Shown here: positions 16,201 to 23,926 of the stretch, in pieces
Layout: the number at the start of each line of letters is the position of its first letter
How positions within the stretch are numbered: position 1 is the first letter of the stretch
Assembly: GCA_031180725.1 (NCBI GenBank)
Contig: JAPSLO010000003.1
Span: 150,538-214,537, forward strand
Source: Roseomonas sp.
GTDB taxonomy: Bacteria; Pseudomonadota; Alphaproteobacteria; Acetobacterales; Acetobacteraceae
DNA length: 64,000 bases
Reading direction: 5' to 3'
Made by a program: the position numbers and the translations under genes
Notes under the pieces: model-generated
Seen by the model: only the letters and a program-made list of their open reading frames with translations
What the model was told of the DNA's origin: nothing
The model's database searches: none

Positions 16201-17070
16201 GCCTTCCGTGACCAGGGCAAAGCGCGAGGTGTCGGGGGCGGAGAGTGTGCCGGAAAGGTTCGCGCCCAATCCTTGGCCAGCCTGCGCGGCCAGGGTGAAG
16301 GCAGCACCCTCGGCGGGGCCGTCCAGGCGCAGGTCGAGCGAGAGTGGGCGCTCCGCCATGCCGGCCAGGCGGCTGAGCGGCCCGCCCGCCTCGCCGCGCA
16401 GCCTGGCATTGGTGGTGAGGCGCCCGCTACCGGGGCGCAACGTGGCATCCAGCGTCAACGAGGTGGAGCCAGCGACCTCTCCGGCATCGAGCTGCAGGGA
16501 AAGTCCCCAGGGCTGAAGCTGTGCGGCGCCGCTGGCACGCAGGACCAGCGGCTCGCCCGCCACGGCCGGGCCAAGTTCGATGCGGCCCACCTCCAGCCGG
16601 TCCAGCCGCAGCGCGAACGGCAGGTCCGGCAGGCTGGGGATCAGGGGGCCCGGCGCGGCGGGCTCCGGCGCGGTCTCCGAGGCGGCCGGCGGGCGGTGCA
16701 ACACCACGCGCTCCGCATGCACCAGCGCGATATGCGCCTCGCGCCGCAGCAGGGCCAGCGGGTCCCAGGCGATGCGGGCGCCTTCCACTTCCAGCCAGAC
16801 GCCCTGGGCATCGGCATAGGTCAGCCGATCCAGGCCCGGGCGGCCGGGCAGGGGGCCCTGCAGGCTTTCGATGGAAAGGCCCGGCACGAAGCGCGCCGCC
16901 ACGCGGGCCAGCATGTCCCGGCCGGGCTGGGTGTTCAGCCCCAGCAGCAGCAACGCCACGAGCGCCACCGGAAGCAGCAGAAGGAGTGCGACCACACCGG
17001 CCAGGCGCCGCCAGATCCTCAGGCGCGGACGGGTGGGCGCAGCCTCAGAAGGCTTGGCCGAGACCGACAT
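13207..17070 (-). CDS. tamB: TamB-like translocation and assembly module protein
   Basis: This very long protein (1287 residues) begins MSVSAKPSEAAPTRP, followed by a single N-terminal transmembrane anchor (about residues 20-45, GVVALLLLLPVALVALLLLG). Nearly all the rest is repetitive beta-strand sequence with recurring DLRLDG-, LRASG- and ARITGP-type phrases, as in AsmA/TamB bridge-like proteins. The last 330 residues form the conserved TamB C-terminal domain, with a segment DEILARLLFDRPLRDLSALE and a final FSWEWQWGR. TamB spans the periplasm and works with TamA in outer-membrane protein assembly and lipid transport. The start overlaps the end of tamA by 26 bases, so they form an operon in the usual order. 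Confidence 0.93.
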   Translation of the reverse strand: MSVSAKPSEAAPTRPRLRIWRRLAGVVALLLLLPVALVALLLLGLNTQPGRDMLARVAARFVPGLSIESLQGPLPGRPGLDRLTYADAQGVWLEVEGARIAWDPLALLRREAHIALVHAERVVLHRPPAASETAPEPAAPGPLIPSLPDLPFALRLDRLEVGRIELGPAVAGEPLVLRASGAAQLQPWGLSLQLDAGEVAGSTSLTLDATLRPGSGRLTTNARLRGEAGGPLSRLAGMAERPLSLDLRLDGPAEGAAFTLAAQAGQGLGANLSGTLSAPDTSRFALVTEGRVEAMGLLPPEVAGLVGPLDLRLDAARLPDGLLDVRALHISGQPGIVQAEGRLDTAGDRSALKLHAALPPSSVFAGMLPDAVGWDALEAAAEITGPLATPQVAATLLPSGFRSAIAPVAALLGPTPRITLNATAPDRIGLLSLAGQAIQAEVSGAVGDPLDLRFAADLAAPGDAVPGLSGALRLSGTARGARNDPSLTLEVASERLEMAGRVLEALRLSARIATPVSRPQVEAEAQGRVEDLPLSLAVRGTPEGDWLHLQAAEASLGPARLTAAGRFHPGSLMADGEARLEAPDLAPFARLAGHPLGGAVRLEARGTPRDGTQDFAVRLEVPRLAAAGVTARDVTATAQGTLSGFDIAFTGTANDINAEARGRLVEQDGARRLDLATLRATGFEETIRLASPTRITLRPDGGVEIAPTTLTLPRNGSLRAQGIWGPERADLRATLAAMNLAGFAALLPPDVAPAGTVTGEARITGPVAAPEVQATLRGTGLRTGLAAGLPAAELRVDLRRAGEGAVTANAEARIGPQQRLAATARFPRGPAADAPFEATLDGNLDLGPLTAPLLAAGADRVGGRLVLGLRASGTPNAPQFGGEARLSGGSYRNVPMGVAITDLAGTVRPDGSRLRADFTGRTPGEGRIALAGTIEPLSPDLPLDLTLTARNAQPVSSDMLRAVMDAELRLAGALNTGATLGGTVNIQRAEIRIPEKLAGGVRSLGPVTERGRPVNGARPAPPPRPRAQPRPAEAEGGLPITLAVQVSAPRNVFVRGRGLDAELGGAVRVGGRINAPQITGALDLRRGDVAVINRRLTLERGRLAWDGDLLPNLDLRASSQAGQVTVRVDVSGPPTDPQITFSSTPDLPQDEILARLLFDRPLRDLSALEIAQIGAALAGATGMAGGGPTGFIDRIRQGLGLDRLSVGGGSESAASSTSAEERNTTTVEAGRYVADGVYVGVRQGTDGGAARVGVRVDLTPRLRLEAETGDREAGNRVGFSWEWQWGR

Positions 17071-18910
17071 AAAGACCGTAACTGCTATCACCCTGCTGTC
17101 GGTTCAGCGGCACACCCACATCCAGCCGCAGCGGCCCGATCGCCGTGGCGTAGCGCACACCGAGCCCGGCGCCCAGCCGCACATCGGCGAAGTCGGGCGT
17201 CTCCGTCTCGGCGACGGAGCCGGCATCCAGGAAGCCGACCAGACCGAAATTGCCGGAGACGCGCTGGCGCAGCTCGATCGAGCCTTCCACCAGGCTCGAC
17301 CCGCCGAGCGGGCGGCGGGCGGCGTCGCGCGGGCCGATCGACTGATAGTCGTAACCGCGCACGGAACCACCGCCGCCGGCATAGAAGCGCTTGTCCAACG
17401 GCACCTCGCGTGAGGCGCCGATCAGGCTGCCCAAGGTGCCGCGCAGCGCCAGCACCGAGCCGCCATTGCCGCTGAGGTCGAAATAGGTGCGTAGCGTGCC
17501 GATGCTGCGCATGAAGCCGCCGCCCTCGCGGATATCGGCATAGGGGGTGACGGTCACATCCGCCCGGATGCCCCGCTTCGGGTCCAGGAGGCTGTCCGCA
17601 CCATCATACCGCGCGCCGAGCACCAGCCCCAGCAGGGTGAAGGGCGAGAGGTTGTCGTCCCGGCCGATGCGGCCGGTCTCGAAGGTCGGGCCGCCGCGCA
17701 GGACCCAGGCCTCGCCGATCGGCCGCTCCAGCAGCGCCGCCACTTCGATGGCGTCGCGGTCATAGGCTTCCAGCCTTTCCCGCAGACCCGCCGCGGCCAG
17801 GGAGAGGGTGGTGCGGCCATCGATCAGGCCGGGGCGGCGCAGCGTGGCGCCCAGGCGGTAGTTCACATCCTCCGTTCCGCCGCCGGCGCCGAGACGGGAG
17901 ACGGTACCTTCTATCCGCAGGGTCTCGGCGTTCCCGAACAGGTTGCGGCGTTCGTAATAGAGCGTGCCGCTCGGCCCGTAATTGGTCTCGTAATAGACCG
18001 AGGCGCCGACCGAGTTGCGCGGCCGGTCAGCGACCGTGAAGGTCACCGGCAATTGCCCGGCTGGATCCAGCCGCTCCGCCGCGCGGGCGCGCACCGTGTC
18101 GAAGACACCGAGGTTCAGCAGCTCCCGCCGGGCGCGTTCCAGGCGGTCGGGGGAGTAAGGCTCCCCGGTCAGGCGGCCGGCGACGCGGGCGGTGAGGCGG
18201 GGGTTCACCCCGGTCTCGCCGGTCACCTCCGGCCGCGCGAAAACCGCCTCGGGGCCCGGCGACAGGATCCAGGTGACGTCCATCTTCTGGGCGTCGTGGT
18301 CCACCACCACCTCGCGGTCAACCACCTGGGCCAGCGGGTGGCCGGCGTTGCGCAGCCGGTCCAGCAGCCCGGATTCCGCATCCAGGATCGGCCCGGCGCG
18401 GGCGGGGTCGCCAGGGGCGATGCCGGGGGGCGCGCCGAGGGCGGTGACGGCCGGCGCCTCGGCCGGGCTGGCCGGGCGCAGCGCGATGTTGCGCAGCGTG
18501 TAGCGCGGGCCGGGAGTGACGCGGATCTCCACCGGGGTCTCGGCCGGCGGGGCAGCCGCCAGGCGCTGTGCCAGGCCCGGCGTGGCGGCCGGGCTGCCGG
18601 CGATCAGCACCTCGATCCGGGGCGCCCACCAGCCTTCGGCATGCAGGACTTCCAGCAGGCGGTTGGGCTCGGCCTCGGCGCGGGCCACCAGGCCGAAGGC
18701 ATCCACCGGTGCCTCCTCGGCCAGGCGGCGGAGCTGCGAGGCATTGGAGAGCTGGTCGTCGAGGCCCGACTCACCGGTGGGCGCAATGGTCGTGGTATAG
18801 CGTAGCGCGCCCGGCGTCGCGGGGGCCGGCACGGGCTCCTGCTCGCCCTGCTGGCCGGCGGCCGGGACGGTCAGCAGGATCAACGGCAGGAGATAACGGA
18901 GGAACCTCAC
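17045..18910 (-). CDS. tamA: TamA-like outer-membrane assembly factor (BamA/Omp85 superfamily)
   Basis: The 621-residue product starts at a GTG (an upstream ATG runs into a stop at once) and has a signal peptide MRFLRYLLPLILLTVPAAG. POTRA domains occupy about residues 60-300, including RARRELLNLGVFDTVRAR in the last one. The C-terminal half is a 16-strand Omp85 barrel with VGASVYYETNYGPSG at its entry, the conserved FYAGGGGSVRGYDYQSIG loop (VRGY motif) and a terminal strand ending in YVGLGQAF, whose final Phe is the outer-membrane targeting signal. TamA partners TamB, encoded immediately downstream. The gene is divergent from an M20 amidohydrolase gene across about 100 bases. Confidence 0.94.
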   Translation of the reverse strand: MRFLRYLLPLILLTVPAAGQQGEQEPVPAPATPGALRYTTTIAPTGESGLDDQLSNASQLRRLAEEAPVDAFGLVARAEAEPNRLLEVLHAEGWWAPRIEVLIAGSPAATPGLAQRLAAAPPAETPVEIRVTPGPRYTLRNIALRPASPAEAPAVTALGAPPGIAPGDPARAGPILDAESGLLDRLRNAGHPLAQVVDREVVVDHDAQKMDVTWILSPGPEAVFARPEVTGETGVNPRLTARVAGRLTGEPYSPDRLERARRELLNLGVFDTVRARAAERLDPAGQLPVTFTVADRPRNSVGASVYYETNYGPSGTLYYERRNLFGNAETLRIEGTVSRLGAGGGTEDVNYRLGATLRRPGLIDGRTTLSLAAAGLRERLEAYDRDAIEVAALLERPIGEAWVLRGGPTFETGRIGRDDNLSPFTLLGLVLGARYDGADSLLDPKRGIRADVTVTPYADIREGGGFMRSIGTLRTYFDLSGNGGSVLALRGTLGSLIGASREVPLDKRFYAGGGGSVRGYDYQSIGPRDAARRPLGGSSLVEGSIELRQRVSGNFGLVGFLDAGSVAETETPDFADVRLGAGLGVRYATAIGPLRLDVGVPLNRQQGDSSYGLYVGLGQAF

Positions 18911-19014
18911 TGTTTCATGTAGCGCGTGTTGAAGACCGAAGTTCAGCCCAGGGTGATGGCACCCCGCCCGGCCAAGGGGTAGCCCCGAGCAGGGCGAGGG
19001 CGTAGGAGAATGGC

Positions 19015-20166
19015 ATGGATCCCGCCCTTGCTTCGACCCTGGCCGGCTGGCGCCGGCACCTGCACGCCCATCCTGGCCTGACCCTGCAGGAAGGCGAGAC
19101 GGCTGCCTTCGTCGTCGCCCGGCTGAAGGAGATGGGTGTCACCGAGATTGCGGAAGGCGTGGGCGGCCATGGCGTGGTCGCCACGATCCGCCGGGGCGAG
19201 AGCAACCGCAGCGTCGGCCTGCGCGGCGACATGGATGCGCTGCCGATCGAGGAGCAGAACACCGGCCTGCCCTGGCGTTCCACCGTGCCCGGCGTGATGC
19301 ATGCCTGCGGGCATGACGGCCACACCACGGCGCTGCTTGGCGCGGCGAAGCTGCTGCTGGAGGACAAGGGCTGGTCCGGCACCGTGCACCTGGTGTTCCA
19401 GCCGGCCGAGGAGGGCGGCGGCGGCGCCAAGAGCATGTTGAAGGACGGGCTGTTCCAGCGCTTCCCGATGGAGCGCATTTTCGGCTGGCACAACTGGCCC
19501 GGCCTGCCGGCTGGCACCGTGGCGGTGCATGACAAGGCCGTCATGGCCGCCGGCACGCGTTTCGAGATCGCCTTCGATGGCCATGCGAGCCATGCCGCCC
19601 TGCCGCATCTGTCGCGCGACCCGATGGTGGCGGCCGGCCATTGCATCGTCGCGCTGCAATCCGTGGTGGCGCGCAATGTGGACCCGCTGGCCGGCGGCGT
19701 GATCAGCGTGACCGTCGTGGAGGGCGGCGAGGCGCAGAACCAGATCCCGCGCCGGGTCGTGATGAAGGGCACGGCGCGCTGGCTGGAGGCTTCGGCCGGC
19801 GAGGCGATCCATCAGGGGATCGAGCGCGTGACCGCGGGCATCGCCGCCACCTTCGGCGTGACCGGAGCCGTTACCTGGCGCCCCGGCGTGACGGTGACGA
19901 CGAATTGGCCCACCGAGCGCGACATGGCCGCCGAGGCCGCGGCGACCGTCGCCCCGGTGCGACGGGACCTGCCGCCTGCGATGACGGGCGAGGATTTCTC
20001 CTGGTTCCTCAAGGAGGTGCCGGGCGCCTTCGTCTGGATCGGCAATGGCCCGGCCGAGGAGGGGCGCGAGCTGCACAACCCCCTCTACGACTTCAACGAC
20101 GAGATCCTGCCGGTGGCCAGCGGCTTCCTGGCCGAGGTGGCGAAGCGGGCCCTGCGCGCGGGCTGA
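19015..20166 (+). CDS. M20 family amidohydrolase (hippurate hydrolase / N-acyl amino-acid hydrolase type)
   Basis: This 383-residue cytoplasmic enzyme belongs to the M20D amidohydrolases, which remove acyl groups from amino acids. The order of motifs is standard: RHLHAHPGLTLQE, then RGDMDALPIEE with the first metal Asp, MHACGHDGHT with the Cys and His ligands, FQPAEEGGGGA with the catalytic Glu, and a dimerisation/lid domain with DGHASHAALPH. A second His near the end, in ELHNPLYDFND, completes the metal site. A clear AGGAG ribosome-binding site lies a few bases before the ATG. The gene is divergent from tamA and has no obvious partner, so its physiological substrate is not indicated by context. 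Confidence 0.92.
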   Translation: MDPALASTLAGWRRHLHAHPGLTLQEGETAAFVVARLKEMGVTEIAEGVGGHGVVATIRRGESNRSVGLRGDMDALPIEEQNTGLPWRSTVPGVMHACGHDGHTTALLGAAKLLLEDKGWSGTVHLVFQPAEEGGGGAKSMLKDGLFQRFPMERIFGWHNWPGLPAGTVAVHDKAVMAAGTRFEIAFDGHASHAALPHLSRDPMVAAGHCIVALQSVVARNVDPLAGGVISVTVVEGGEAQNQIPRRVVMKGTARWLEASAGEAIHQGIERVTAGIAATFGVTGAVTWRPGVTVTTNWPTERDMAAEAAATVAPVRRDLPPAMTGEDFSWFLKEVPGAFVWIGNGPAEEGRELHNPLYDFNDEILPVASGFLAEVAKRALRAG

Positions 20167-20222
20167 GCCGGCCACGCTTGAGCGGCTTGGCCCGGTTCTT
20201 CCGGCATCGTTAGGATGGCCGG

Positions 20223-20912
20223 ATGAACGACACGCCTGCGGCGCCCGAAACCCGGCCTGCCCGCCTCTGGCGCCGCGCCCGCTTCGCGGCCCCGGCACGG
20301 CCGGATGTCAGGCTGATCCCACTGCAGCCGAGCCTACGCCGTTGCCTGGGCCTGAGCCCGGTTGGCACGGCGGTGCTCCTGGGTGGCGGCCTTCTCCTCG
20401 CCTGGGTGTGGCTGGAGGGCGGGGCGAGCGGCGTGATGCGTCTGGCGCCCCTCGTGGCCCTGCTGGCGCTGATCCTCGTCCTGTTGCTCGGTCTGCTGTG
20501 GGTTGGGAGGGGCAGCAGCATCCTGCTCGATGCCCATGGCGTCGCGGTTAAGTTTCGGTGGAAGCGCTTGCGGGCTGGCTGGCACGACATCGCCGAGGTC
20601 GTGCTCGTTGAGCGGACCAGGTACTCGCCTCGCGGCGTGGAACTGCGGCTCAAGGCGCCGTCCGGCCTGCCGGTGAGATGGGTCCTTCTTCCCGACATTT
20701 ACAGGATCGGCCGAGAGGAGTTGCGCGGCCTGCTTCAGGCCGCGTTGGAAGAGGGACAGCGCCGGCCGGGGCCGCGGCCGGCCGACGCGTTCGCGACGGT
20801 CCGACCCGTCCTGGCAGAGCTCGAGCGCGCCGGGATGCTGGTGGGTGCGTTGGCGGCGCTCATACCATTGATCGGCCTTATCGTGGCGGTGATCGTCCTG
20901 ACCTTGCGCTGA
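20223..20912 (+). CDS. Hypothetical membrane protein with three hydrophobic segments
   Basis: I do not recognise this 229-residue protein. The first 45 residues are proline- and arginine-rich and cytoplasmic in character. Two close transmembrane helices follow (about 48-65 and 72-92, rich in Leu), then a soluble region of about 90 residues containing SILLDAHGVAVKFRWKRL and a DIAEVVLVER strand. That layout resembles PH-like membrane proteins in which a small beta domain follows two helices. A third hydrophobic helix forms the C-terminus (GALAALIPLIGLIVAVIVL). The gene starts 56 bases after the amidohydrolase on the same strand and could be in its transcript. Confidence 0.6.
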   Translation: MNDTPAAPETRPARLWRRARFAAPARPDVRLIPLQPSLRRCLGLSPVGTAVLLGGGLLLAWVWLEGGASGVMRLAPLVALLALILVLLLGLLWVGRGSSILLDAHGVAVKFRWKRLRAGWHDIAEVVLVERTRYSPRGVELRLKAPSGLPVRWVLLPDIYRIGREELRGLLQAALEEGQRRPGPRPADAFATVRPVLAELERAGMLVGALAALIPLIGLIVAVIVLTLR

Positions 20913-20974
20913 GCAGGTCAGGCGCCGGCGGCGCCAGCTGAAGAATTCGCGCTGCGCGTGTGGCGCGATGCGCG

Positions 20975-21546
20975 TTTCGGACAAATGGCCGGGCCTCAGC
21001 CGGGCGCCTTCTCGACGACGCAGAAGGTGTTGCCGTCCGGATCAGCCAGGACGGTGTAGTCCGCCCCTGGCGGGTAGCGCCAGGCGACCCGGCGGGCGCC
21101 GAGGCCGATCAGGCGTTCGATCTCGGCCGCCGCATCCTCGGCATAGAGGTCGAGGTGATGGCGCTGATGATCCTCGGCGCCTGAGGTGACGATGGTGATG
21201 GCCATCTGCTGGCCGGGGCCCTCGAGCGGGACGAGGATGGCCCAGTCGGGCGACGGTTCCCGCAGCGGGCGGTAGTCCAGCGCCGCCGACCAGAAGGCGA
21301 TGGCGCGGGGGACGTTGCGGACGCCCCAGACAATCGAGCCGATCCTGAGCATGGCGAAGTCTCCCGCCGGGCGGCGTGCTTGCCCCCGGGAGCGCGCGGG
21401 CCGAGGGGAGGTTGCCGCGCAGAGCTGCGATGGCCGGCCGCGATCTCTGCGTTGCGCGGTTTTCGGACAAACGTCTTTCGGACAAACAGCGCCGCCCTGG
21501 GCCGGATGCACGCCCCGCGCGTGGTGCGGGATGCGTTTCGGTCAAA
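20975..21546. repeat. TTTCGGACAAA short repeats flanking the VOC gene
   Basis: Three exact copies of TTTCGGACAAA occur at 20975-20985, 21461-21471 and 21476-21486, and a near copy TTTCGGTCAAA at 21536-21546. The middle two are in tandem, 15 bases apart, about 110 bases upstream of the VOC start on its own strand. The outer two share the context GATGCG(CG)TTTCGG. They may be operator sites or remains of a duplicated segment. Confidence 0.5.
20996..21352 (-). CDS. VOC superfamily (glyoxalase/bleomycin-resistance-like) protein
   Basis: The 118-residue product is a single VOC module of two beta-alpha-beta-beta-beta units. It starts LRIGSIVWGVRNVPRAIAFW, the typical first unit, and ends GADYTVLADPDGNTFCVVE, where the DPDGN turn and the final Glu are the usual metal-site end of VOC proteins. 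The middle HHLDLYAEDAAAEIERLIGLG carries the His metal ligand. An in-frame upstream extension exists but adds no VOC-like sequence, so I start at the ATG at 21352. Members range from lyases and dioxygenases to antibiotic-binding proteins; there is no neighbour that tells which. Copies of a TTTCGGACAAA repeat flank the gene. Confidence 0.8.
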   Translation of the reverse strand: MLRIGSIVWGVRNVPRAIAFWSAALDYRPLREPSPDWAILVPLEGPGQQMAITIVTSGAEDHQRHHLDLYAEDAAAEIERLIGLGARRVAWRYPPGADYTVLADPDGNTFCVVEKAPG

Positions 21547-21728
21547 ATGCCGCGCCTGGTTCGGCCGCACAGTTTTTGCCCCTGGTCCCGTCCGCGGGGA
21601 GGGGAGCGCGGCGCCGGGCGGCATGAGCTGGTCTCTGATGCACGGGGTCAAAGAGCGGCGCCGCCGGAGGCGGTGCGCGATCAGGATATTATTCCTTTAT
21701 CAATCCTGTCCAGCCATTTGCCAGCGGC
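21353..21728. other. Intergenic stretch without a supported gene
   Basis: About 375 bases between the VOC gene and the TraB/GumN gene. Apart from the short repeats noted above and an AT-rich patch near 21685-21715 (ATATTATTCCTTTATC), I see nothing definite. Several open frames cross it but none has codon-use or protein features that support coding. Confidence 0.4.
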
Positions 21729-22673
21729 TCAGCCGGCCAGCGGAACCGCGACCTGTTCCACGCGCAGGCCCGGCAGGCGGGACATCAGCGTCGGAAGGCC
21801 GGTGGGGCCGGCGAAATGGGCGGCGCCAACCGCGGCGACCACGCTCTCGCTCAGCATCACCGCATGCAGGCGCTGCGCCATGGCATCGTTACGCTCGTCC
21901 AGCATGTGACGGGCGAAGACCGGTCGGTCCTCGGCACGGGGGGCGAGCGAGGCCAGGGTGAGATCGCGCAGCGCCCGAAAATCCTCGCGCAGCGCGGCGG
22001 CGTGCATCTCGGCCAAGCGGGCACGGGCCCGGGCGGCGGCGACGGGATCCCGGAGCGCCGCCAGCTCGGCGCGAAGCAGGTGAAGGAAGGCAGCATCGGG
22101 CAGCTGGGCGGCGGCGGCGAACAGCTCGGCGGTGGTCTGGATGCCGTTCACCGGCAGGCCGCGCCGCACGGCGACATCCATCAGCCAGGCATCGCGGGCC
22201 GGCTCCTCGGCGCCGGGCGGGGGCTCGGCGGCGGGCAGGGACGGCAGGCCCGGGCAGGCTCCACGGCCCTGGGCGGCCCAGGCCTGCGGGGCCAGTGCCA
22301 GCAAAGCCAGGGCGAAGGGGCGTAGCATCTCCGGCGAGGCGCCGAGATCGGCACAGGCCATGGCACGGCGAAGGAGGTCCAGCTCCTCCGGGCTGAAATG
22401 CGCCTCGGGCGACCAGGAGCGGGGAGCGCGAAGGACCTCCTGCCAGTCGGAGCCGTCGCGCACGCTTTCCAGCATCAGCCGAATGCGGCCCCGAAAGACC
22501 GAGGGCGCGGGCGGCGGCAGGCCGGAGCCGGGCTGGTGCGCGCTGGGCAGCAGCAGGGAATCCGCGGCGCCATCCGCCCGGCGGATGCGCCAGGCGGTGA
22601 TGCGGCGTGGGGCGGCGGCCAGGGCGGGGCAGGACAGGACAGCGAAAGCCAGGGCGCTACGGCGGGTGAGCAT
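21729..22673 (-). CDS. TraB/GumN family protein, exported
   Basis: This 314-residue protein starts MLTRRSALAFAVLSCPALAAA, a signal peptide. The overall pattern is that of the TraB/GumN family: an early strand-rich part with SLLLPSAHQPGSG, a long helical middle, and a C-terminal DERNDAMAQRLHAVM helix followed by VVAAVGAAHFAGPTGLPTLM, where the GxxH motif is the family signature of proposed metallo-hydrolase activity. In classical members this reads GAGHLxG; here it is GAAHFAG. Biochemical function is unsettled in bacteria. The gene lies 62 bases downstream of the alpha/beta hydrolase gene on the same strand, possibly one transcript. Confidence 0.75.
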   Translation of the reverse strand: MLTRRSALAFAVLSCPALAAAPRRITAWRIRRADGAADSLLLPSAHQPGSGLPPPAPSVFRGRIRLMLESVRDGSDWQEVLRAPRSWSPEAHFSPEELDLLRRAMACADLGASPEMLRPFALALLALAPQAWAAQGRGACPGLPSLPAAEPPPGAEEPARDAWLMDVAVRRGLPVNGIQTTAELFAAAAQLPDAAFLHLLRAELAALRDPVAAARARARLAEMHAAALREDFRALRDLTLASLAPRAEDRPVFARHMLDERNDAMAQRLHAVMLSESVVAAVGAAHFAGPTGLPTLMSRLPGLRVEQVAVPLAG

Positions 22674-22735
22674 CAAGAGGTCCGATTTGGGAGGAGAAGT
22701 CGGGGGCGGAGGCCGCCCCCGGGCCCCGCCCTAAG

Positions 22736-23689
22736 TCAGGCGGTGACACGCTTCAGCCAGGCGCCGGCCAGACCGGCCGCCCGGCGCGCCGCGCCGACAT
22801 GGTTCAGGCCACGCAGAAAGCCGTGAATGGTGCCAGAAAATAGTTTAAATTCAACGGGGACGCCGGCGTCCCTGAGTTTTTGCGCGAAATCCAGATTCTC
22901 ACTGGCCAGTACGTCAAGCTCCGCCACATGCAGAAGAACCGGCGGCAAGCCCTTCAAATCCGCGAGCATGGGCGCGGCCAGCGGGTTCAGGCGGTCGGCG
23001 GGCCGCGGGCAATAGCACTCCCAGTAGAAGCGCATCTTTTCGCGCGTCAGGAAGTAGCCCTCGGCGAATTCGCGGTAGGATGGCGTATCAAGATCAACCC
23101 CGAACACACCGTAATTCAACAATATTCCCTTCAGCCGGAGTGCCGGGTCCGTCTGCCGCAGCAGCAGCGCGACGCCCATCGCCAGATTGGCGCCGGCGCT
23201 GTCGCCGCCGATCACGATGCGCGACGGGTCGAGCCCCCATTCCGCCCCGTGTGCCGCCACCCAGCGGACCACGGCGGCGCATTCCTCCAGCGCCTGGGGG
23301 AAGGCGGCCTCGGGGCTCAGCGCATAGTCCGGGCCGATCACCGCGCAGCCGCCGCCGGCCGCGTATTCCCGCATCAGCCGGTCATGGGTGTCCACGCTGT
23401 TCCACACCCAGCCGCCACCGTGAAAATAGACGAGAACGGGCAGAGCCCCCGCAGCCGGGCGGTTCAGGCGGCAGAACAGCCGCCGGCCACGGATCGGCAG
23501 CCAGCGGTCCGACGCCTCCGCCATCACCGGCCCGCCTTGGCAGAGCGGGATGTTGATGGCTTCGGTGATCGCCCGCGCCTCGTCCAGCGGCGGGGTCAGC
23601 GCGATCGGCGGGTGCCGGGCGCCCTCCTCCTCCATCATCCGGCTGAAGGCGAGCATCTCGGGGTCCCAGCGGGGATCCTGGAACGACAT
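22736..23689 (-). CDS. Alpha/beta hydrolase of the hormone-sensitive lipase family
   Basis: The product (317 residues from MSFQDPRWD, which follows an AGGAGGAG ribosome-binding site) is a cytoplasmic carboxylesterase-like hydrolase. The oxyanion-hole motif HGGGW follows strand VLVYF near residue 105. The nucleophile elbow GDSAGAN lies near residue 175. The catalytic Asp is in VAELDVLASEN and the catalytic His in SGTIHGFLRG near the C-terminus. The N-terminal about 60 residues form the family cap. Acts on short-chain esters in general; specific substrate unknown. A short AT-rich run falls inside the coding sequence near 22840 but does not break the frame. Confidence 0.9.
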   Translation of the reverse strand: MSFQDPRWDPEMLAFSRMMEEEGARHPPIALTPPLDEARAITEAINIPLCQGGPVMAEASDRWLPIRGRRLFCRLNRPAAGALPVLVYFHGGGWVWNSVDTHDRLMREYAAGGGCAVIGPDYALSPEAAFPQALEECAAVVRWVAAHGAEWGLDPSRIVIGGDSAGANLAMGVALLLRQTDPALRLKGILLNYGVFGVDLDTPSYREFAEGYFLTREKMRFYWECYCPRPADRLNPLAAPMLADLKGLPPVLLHVAELDVLASENLDFAQKLRDAGVPVEFKLFSGTIHGFLRGLNHVGAARRAAGLAGAWLKRVTA

Positions 23690-23874
23690 GGCGGCTCCTC
23701 CTGGCGAACAGGCATGGGACCGCGTCATGCCGCGATCGGCAAGTCCTGGCCCCGGACCATCGAGCCGGTCAGGTCGCTCCGGTCTGGAACTTCCCAGGCA
23801 CCATATCGGCCGCCGGATACTGTCCGACTATGCGCCCATGCCTAATCGTGCTCGATAGGGCGCGGGCGTCGTCG

Positions 23875-23902
23875 TTGACGCATAGCAGCATGCTGCTAGC
23901 TT
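23875..23902 (+). promoter_or_regulatory. Candidate promoter with a perfect palindrome in the spacer
   Basis: A TTGACG hexamer at 23875-23880 resembles a -35 box, and TAGCTT at 23897-23902 is a weak -10 candidate. Between them lies the perfect 16-bp palindrome TAGCAGCATGCTGCTA (23883-23898), 29 bases before the start of the sulfotransferase-like gene. A palindrome in this position is a classic repressor operator layout; the regulator is unknown. Confidence 0.45.
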
Positions 23903-23926
23903 TTAGGAAGTGGCAGGGACCAGTGG

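Noticed and set aside
13207..17091. Several very long open frames on the plus strand opposite tamB
   Set aside because: They are products of high GC (third-position bias) and give arginine/alanine-rich proteins without domains, while the minus strand reads a clear TamB.
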